Shown: piece by piece, positions 6,815 to 10,528 of the stretch
Position numbering within the stretch: position 1 is the first letter of the stretch
Layout of the letters: every line of letters begins with the position of its first letter
Source of the DNA: JBFKMV01 sp041629655
GTDB taxonomy: Bacteria > Acidobacteriota > Polarisedimenticolia > Polarisedimenticolales > Polarisedimenticolaceae
Assembly (NCBI GenBank): GCA_041629655.1
Contig: JBFKMV010000177.1
Location: forward strand, 1-10,528
DNA length: 10,528 bases
Reading direction: 5' to 3'
Notes under the pieces: model-generated
Seen by the model: only the letters and a program-made list of their open reading frames with translations
Told to the model about the DNA's origin: nothing
Database searches by the model: none
Position numbers and translations under genes: made by a program

Positions 6815-7026
6815 GCTCCGGCGAGATCCAGCTGCGGTCCATCATCACCTGCCCGGAATGCGGGCACGCCAGGCAGGAGACCATGCCCACGGACGCCTGC
6901 ACTTTTTTCTACGTGTGCCGGGGTTGCGGCGCGCGGCTGAGGCCGAAGCACGGCGACTGCTGTGTGTTCTGCTCGTACGCGACGGTCAAGTGCCCGCCGA
7001 TCCAGGCCGGAGGCTCCTGTTCGTGA
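6811..7026 (+). CDS. GDCCVxC domain-containing small Cys-rich protein
   Basis: The protein has 71 residues, ten of them cysteines (14, 17, 30, 36, 39, 50, 51, 54, 61, 70). It opens with a zinc-ribbon-like pair of knuckles, CPEC (14-17) and CRGC (36-39), with C30 between. The family signature GDCCVFCSYATVKCPPIQ (48-65) follows. NCBI names this family GDCCVxC domain-containing (seleno)protein; here every such position is Cys, so it needs no selenocysteine. The biochemical role is unknown. A thiol metal chelator or metal shuttle is an inference from the cysteines and the MerR partnership. The TTG start at 6811 overlaps the merR stop (TTGA), so translation is probably coupled and the two share one promoter. 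No membrane segment or signal peptide is present, so it should be cytoplasmic. Its last 41 bases overlap the 3' end of the opposing acr3 gene. Confidence 0.88.
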   Translation: MSSGEIQLRSIITCPECGHARQETMPTDACTFFYVCRGCGARLRPKHGDCCVFCSYATVKCPPIQAGGSCS

Positions 7027-8089
7027 GGCCCGGGAGGTCGCCCGCGCCACCGAAGTACCGCCGCCGGAAGTACAGCGCCACGTTGACCAGGCCGAGCAGC
7101 ACCGGCACCTCGACCAGCGGCCCGATCACCGCCGCGAACGCCACCCCGGATCCGATGCCGAACACGGCCACGGCCACGGCGATGGCCAGCTCGAAGTTGT
7201 TGCTGGCCGCGGTGAACGAGAGCGTGGTCGTCTTGGGGTAGTCGGCGCCGGCCTTGCGCCCGAGCCAGAAGCTGACCAGGAACATCACCACGAAGTAGAT
7301 GACCAGCGGGACGGCGATCCGCAGCACGTCGAGCGGGATGCGCACGATGCGGTCGCCCTTGAAGCTGAACATGACCAGGATCGTGAACAGCAGCGCGATC
7401 AGCGTGATCGGGCTGATCTTCGGGATGAACACGCGGTGGTACCAGTCCTTCCCGCGCAGCCGCACCAGCACGAGGCGGGTGATCATCCCGGCCAGGAACG
7501 GGATCCCGAGATAGATCAACACGCTCTCGGCGATCTGCCGCATGCCGACCGGGACCAGGCTCCCCGCGAGGCCGAACAGCGGCGGCAGGAACGTGATGAA
7601 GAACCAGGCGTAGACGCTGAAGAACAGCACCTGGAAGATGCTGTTGAAAGCGACCAGGCCGGCGGCGTACTCGGTGTCCCCCTGGGCCAGATCGTTCCAC
7701 ACGATGACCATCGCGATGCAGCGGGCCAGGCCGATCAGGATCAGCCCGGTCATGTACTCCGGATGGCCGCGCAGGAACACGATCGCCAGCGCGAACATCA
7801 GCGCCGGGCCGATGACCCAGTTCTGGACCAGCGACAGGCCGAGCACCCGGCGGTTGCGGAACACTTCGCCCAGCTCCTCGTACCGCACCTTGGCCAGCGG
7901 CGGGTACATCATCAGGATCAGGCCGAGGGCGATCGGGATGTTGGTCGTGCCGACCTGGAAGCGGTCGAGCAGCGACTGGACGCCGGGCGCGAAGTAGCCC
8001 AGACCGACGCCGGCGGCCATGGCCAGGAAGATCCAGGCGGTCAGGTAACGGTCGAGGAACGACAGCCCCCGGGTCAGCTTCGATAGCAC
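6986..8089 (-). CDS. acr3: ACR3-family arsenite efflux transporter
   Basis: This inner-membrane protein of the ACR3 (BART superfamily) exports As(III) using the membrane potential or proton gradient. Its 367 residues form about ten hydrophobic segments. The two residues known to matter in the family are visible: C124 in the fourth helix (LIGLARCIAMVIVWN) and E300 in the ninth (SFTAASNNFELAIAVAVAVF). The N-terminus LSFLDRYLTAWIFLAMAAGV and the MMYPPLAKVRYEEL segment (60-73) are also typical. The GTG start at 8089 is fixed by GGAGGAG (8098-8104), 8 bases upstream and inside arsR. The gene overlaps the arsR end by 16 bases, so it is translationally coupled to it. The final residues after YFRRRYF (about 20, Gly/Pro/Arg-rich) come from sequence antisense to the GDCCVxC gene and look like read-on, not a conserved domain. 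No arsC, arsM or arsA is in view. Confidence 0.96.
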   Translation of the reverse strand: MLSKLTRGLSFLDRYLTAWIFLAMAAGVGLGYFAPGVQSLLDRFQVGTTNIPIALGLILMMYPPLAKVRYEELGEVFRNRRVLGLSLVQNWVIGPALMFALAIVFLRGHPEYMTGLILIGLARCIAMVIVWNDLAQGDTEYAAGLVAFNSIFQVLFFSVYAWFFITFLPPLFGLAGSLVPVGMRQIAESVLIYLGIPFLAGMITRLVLVRLRGKDWYHRVFIPKISPITLIALLFTILVMFSFKGDRIVRIPLDVLRIAVPLVIYFVVMFLVSFWLGRKAGADYPKTTTLSFTAASNNFELAIAVAVAVFGIGSGVAFAAVIGPLVEVPVLLGLVNVALYFRRRYFGGAGDLPGLTNRSLRPGSAGT

Positions 8090-8436
8090 GCGCTCAGCTC
8101 CTCCAGGTCCTGCCGCCGCACCCGCCGGGTCCGGCGACGGTCCTCGCGCACCGTGGGATCCCCCGCGAGCTCGTCCAGCACCCAGTCCAGCGCTCGCCGG
8201 GCCGGGGTGTCCTCGCCCCGGTCGGCCAGCCGGTAGAAGTGCCACTTGCCGTCCTTGCGGCGCTGCACGAGTCCGGCCCGCTGCAGGATGTTCATGTGCT
8301 TGGACACCGTCGCCGGCGCGAGCCCCAGCACCTCGATCAGCTGGCACAGGCACAGCTCGCCGTCCTTGACCGCGAGCAGGGCGCGGACGCGGCTCTCGTC
8401 GCCGAGGGCCTTGGTGATGGCGAGGAACGGCTGCAT
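8074..8436 (-). CDS. arsR: ArsR-family arsenic-responsive repressor
   Basis: This is a 120-residue winged-helix repressor that dissociates from DNA on binding As(III). The start at ATG 8436 is preferred: GGAG lies 5 bases upstream, and ITKALGDESRVRALLAV is the usual ArsR beginning; a longer frame to 8475 runs into the operator. The metal site is ELCLCQL, with C29 and C31 at the start of the DNA-binding region, matching the CVC motif of plasmid ArsR proteins. The recognition helix is in APATVSKHMNILQRAGLV (40-57), followed by the wing RRKDGKWHFYRL. C117 near the C-terminus could supply a third thiolate; this is not established. It is the first gene of the arsR-acr3 operon and sits about 93 bp from the stop of the serine hydrolase gene upstream. 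Confidence 0.95.
   Translation of the reverse strand: MQPFLAITKALGDESRVRALLAVKDGELCLCQLIEVLGLAPATVSKHMNILQRAGLVQRRKDGKWHFYRLADRGEDTPARRALDWVLDELAGDPTVREDRRRTRRVRRQDLEELSACYRS
8098..8104 (-). promoter_or_regulatory. Ribosome binding site for acr3 inside arsR
   Basis: GGAGGAG on the minus strand lies 8 bases before GTG 8089. The acr3 frame stays open far upstream, across arsR, so this site decides the start. Confidence 0.85.
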
Positions 8437-8449
8437 CTTCGCTCCGTTA

Positions 8450-8467
8450 CTTCGTTGAGTATCGAAG
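8450..8467. promoter_or_regulatory. Candidate ArsR operator, imperfect palindrome
   Basis: CTTCGTTGAGTATCGAAG has 5-bp arms (CTTCG/CGAAG) and ends 13 bases before the arsR start, with 12 of 18 positions palindromic. A possible -10 on the minus strand, GATACT (8458-8463), lies inside it. No good -35 is visible. Position and symmetry suit autoregulation by ArsR, but the sequence is not a consensus I can match. Confidence 0.4.
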
Positions 8468-8529
8468 CGTAGCACGCGCGCTGCGGGGTCGCCAGCCGGG
8501 TGCCGGAGGCGGCTCCCCGGCGCTCAGTT

Positions 8530-10528
8530 TCACTCCCCTGCTTCCGCCGGCAGCGAGAAGACGTCCGCCGCAACCTCGACGCCGGTCTCGACCTGCTCGA
8601 TCTGCGTGACCACGCGGCCGATCAACGGGGTCGCGAAGGTCGCCGCCTCACGGAAGGCCAGCTTCATTCCGCCGACGTCACGGAAGTCACCGTAGTCGGT
8701 ACGCAGACCGACGATGCCGACGCCCGGGACCTGCACGAGCCCTTCCGTTCGAAGCAGCCGCCCGCTCTGCTCGTCGACGAACATCGTGGAGCCCGGCGCC
8801 TCCCGCGGAACCACCCGCAGCATCAGCAGCGAGTGGCCATCCCGGCGCTCGACGCGCTTGAGGACCTCCACCTGCTCGTAGTGTTCCGTCCAGTCCCCGA
8901 GCCGGACCGCGGGGTGGCTCAGCAGTACCTGCTCCTCGAGCGTTCCGTCGAGCTGCTCGAGGCCGGTCGTCGTGGCGCGGGACCACGCCCGCCCGCCGGT
9001 GGCAACGATGGTCTGCCGTCCCGGGCCCAGCTCCACGTCGGAGCGCAGGCGCGTCGCGTCGAACAGGTTGGTGATCGTGCCCTCGATCTTGCGGGTCTCC
9101 GCGACGAGCTTTCCCGACATCCGGACGGCACCGAGGTCGTGGAGCTTGTCGACCCCGTGGGCTTGCCGGACCAGCGCGGCCACCTCCTGCGGCGACGGCA
9201 GCCCCTCCCGGGGCACGTGCCGCGGGCCGGTCTCGGTTCGCCCGCCGAACACGGTCCGCATCGCGGTGACCGCTCCCTCCTCCGAGCGGACGAACTCGAT
9301 CGCCACCTCCGGATTGAGCTCGTGGACGTAGCGGTCGGGCGTCTCGCCGACCTTGAACACCAGGTACGCCCGGCCCGGTCGCTCGAAGGTCAGGCCGTTT
9401 CCCCGGGGGGTGATCACGTAGTAGGCCCCGGCATTGGTCTCGTCCCAGTAGAGCCCCGCGACCTGCTCCAGCTGCTCCGCGCCGGCGGCGCGGGCCGCCA
9501 GGGACGGGTCGTCCAGCGCCTGTTCGACCAGCAGCGTCTGCAGCACCCCCTCCAGCCCCACCCCGGCCAGCGTGCCGCGGGACTGGGTGAAGAACAGCAC
9601 CATCAGGTCCAGCTCCGGCCAGGCCCAGGCATGGGTGCCGTCGGAGCCGCTGTGACCGAACACGACCCGCTGCGGGGATCCTTCCTCGACCGGTTTCGCG
9701 TGGATCACCCACTGCTGGCCGTAGTAGGCCTCCAGCCCCTCGAAGCCCTGCGGGGAGTCGTCGATCCGCCGGGACGGCGCCAGGGCGCGCTCGACGGCCT
9801 CGGCGGAGATCAGGCGCCGCTCGCCGACCCGCCCGTCGTCCATCCACAGCGTCAGGAAGCGCGCGTAGTCCGTCGTCGTCGAGTACAGGCTCTGTGAGGT
9901 GAGGAACAGCGGAAATATCGGCGCGTCGGACGGCTCCCAGTGCTTCGTCCACGACCCGGTGCCGCCGGAGTAGGCGCTGGGTATTCGCGCCAGCGTCGCC
10001 TCGTCGTTCCCGAGCAGCGTGATCGTGTCCTGCATCCCCAGCGGATCGAGGATGCGCTGCCGGATGAACCGCTCCACCGGCGCCCCGGTGATCTGCGCCA
10101 CGATCGCGCCCAGCGTGTCGCTCCCCGCGTCGCTGTACTCGAACCCCGTGCCCGGCTCGAACAGCAGCTCGGTGGCCGCAGCCTCGGCGGCCACGGCAGC
10201 GAGGTCGGCATACTCCGAGAGCGGTTTGCCGATCGTCATGAACGGGAACCCGCCGCTGTGGGTCAACAGGTGCTCGACGGTGATCTTCCCGGTTTGCGGC
10301 CCGGAGAAAAACGGCAGGATCTCACGGACCGGGGTATCGAGCCGGAGCTTGCCCTCCTCGATCAGCATCTGGATCGCCGTGCCCACGAACGGTTTGGTCA
10401 TCGAGCGTACGCAGTAGACGGCATCGGCCTCCAGCGGCCGACGGGCCTCGCGGTCCTTCCAGCCGTACGCCTCGCGGAACACCGTGCGCCGGTTCTTGAT
10501 CACTACCAGCTCGCCGCCGACGATCTCC
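8530..10528 (-). CDS. Serine hydrolase (beta-lactamase/class C fold) with C-terminal LolA-like domain, N-terminus cut by the window
   Basis: The frame is open through the right edge, so the start and any signal peptide are missing; 666 residues remain. Numbering from the edge, the Beta-lactamase (PF00144-type) domain covers about 1-330. Its motifs are SMTK (42-45, catalytic Ser and Lys), YSD (131-133, for the usual YxN) and HSG (292-294). A DUF3471-like beta segment follows at about 355-425. The last 200 or so residues (about 460-665) look like a LolA/outer-membrane-lipoprotein-sorting-type domain: MSGKL, IEGTITNLFDATRLRSDVEL, then SGRLLRTEG, TDYGDFRDVGGMKLAFR and VFSLPAEAGE at the end. Such proteins are usually exported esterases, peptidases or cell-wall enzymes; the substrate is not predictable. 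The Asp in YSD is a known variant, not a sign of inactivity. It ends 93 bp before arsR on the same strand with no convincing terminator, so read-through into arsR is possible. Confidence 0.92.
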   Translation of the reverse strand, partial: EIVGGELVVIKNRRTVFREAYGWKDREARRPLEADAVYCVRSMTKPFVGTAIQMLIEEGKLRLDTPVREILPFFSGPQTGKITVEHLLTHSGGFPFMTIGKPLSEYADLAAVAAEAAATELLFEPGTGFEYSDAGSDTLGAIVAQITGAPVERFIRQRILDPLGMQDTITLLGNDEATLARIPSAYSGGTGSWTKHWEPSDAPIFPLFLTSQSLYSTTTDYARFLTLWMDDGRVGERRLISAEAVERALAPSRRIDDSPQGFEGLEAYYGQQWVIHAKPVEEGSPQRVVFGHSGSDGTHAWAWPELDLMVLFFTQSRGTLAGVGLEGVLQTLLVEQALDDPSLAARAAGAEQLEQVAGLYWDETNAGAYYVITPRGNGLTFERPGRAYLVFKVGETPDRYVHELNPEVAIEFVRSEEGAVTAMRTVFGGRTETGPRHVPREGLPSPQEVAALVRQAHGVDKLHDLGAVRMSGKLVAETRKIEGTITNLFDATRLRSDVELGPGRQTIVATGGRAWSRATTTGLEQLDGTLEEQVLLSHPAVRLGDWTEHYEQVEVLKRVERRDGHSLLMLRVVPREAPGSTMFVDEQSGRLLRTEGLVQVPGVGIVGLRTDYGDFRDVGGMKLAFREAATFATPLIGRVVTQIEQVETGVEVAADVFSLPAEAGE

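Noticed and set aside
7021..7026. The TGA ending the GDCCVxC gene read as selenocysteine
   Set aside because: The family signature is already complete with Cys, and the sequence after the TGA becomes Arg/Pro-rich and lies antisense to acr3.
8500..8525. GC-rich inverted repeat (GCCGG ... CCGGC) after the serine hydrolase gene as a terminator
   Set aside because: The stem is short and interrupted and no T-run follows on the minus strand; in DNA this GC-rich such stems are common by chance.
8500..9897. A 465-codon open frame on the plus strand inside the serine hydrolase gene
   Set aside because: It is antisense to a gene with SxxK, YSD and HSG motifs, and the predicted product has no recognisable fold.

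Overview
The window is high-GC DNA (about two thirds G+C or more, judged by eye). It is densely coded in short, tightly packed operons, and several genes start with GTG or TTG. An RND pump with a lipoprotein periplasmic adaptor implies a Gram-negative cell envelope. A LolA-like domain fused to a serine hydrolase and a SnoaL-type lipoprotein would suit lineages such as Acidobacteriota, Planctomycetota, Myxococcota or related phyla. The sequence alone does not fix the phylum. I see no rRNA, tRNA, CRISPR array, insertion sequence or integrase.

Layout. (1) 1-4671, minus strand: an efflux operon read right to left. It holds a lipoprotein membrane-fusion protein, an RND permease starting one base after it, and the first 60 codons of a membrane-anchored protein whose start overlaps the permease stop (ATGA). 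(2) 4772-5251, plus strand: a small secreted SnoaL-like protein, divergent from the pump operon. (3) 5290-7026: a metal-responsive divergon. A mercury-type MerR regulator and a tiny Cys-rich GDCCVxC protein, coupled through TTGA, read rightwards. A Cys-rich, membrane-anchored thioredoxin-fold protein reads leftwards. The gap between them holds two back-to-back promoters, each with a CCGTA-type MerR half-site and an over-long -35/-10 spacer. (4) 6986-8436, minus strand: an arsR-acr3 arsenite efflux operon, tail to tail with the GDCCVxC gene and overlapping it by 41 bp. (5) 8530-10528, minus strand: most of a large beta-lactamase-fold serine hydrolase with a C-terminal LolA-like domain, cut by the window edge.

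How it works together. Segments 3 and 4 look like a heavy-metal and metalloid response island. ArsR should sense As(III) and control the ACR3 exporter. The MerR has the three mercury-ligand cysteines at the same spacing as Tn501 MerR, yet no merA, merT, merP or merC is visible. Its apparent targets are itself, the GDCCVxC protein and the Cys-rich redoxin. That is the best candidate here for an undescribed system: a mercury-type switch driving two thiol-rich proteins in place of the classical reductase and transporter. The RND operon may or may not belong to the same stress response; nothing in the sequence ties it to metals.
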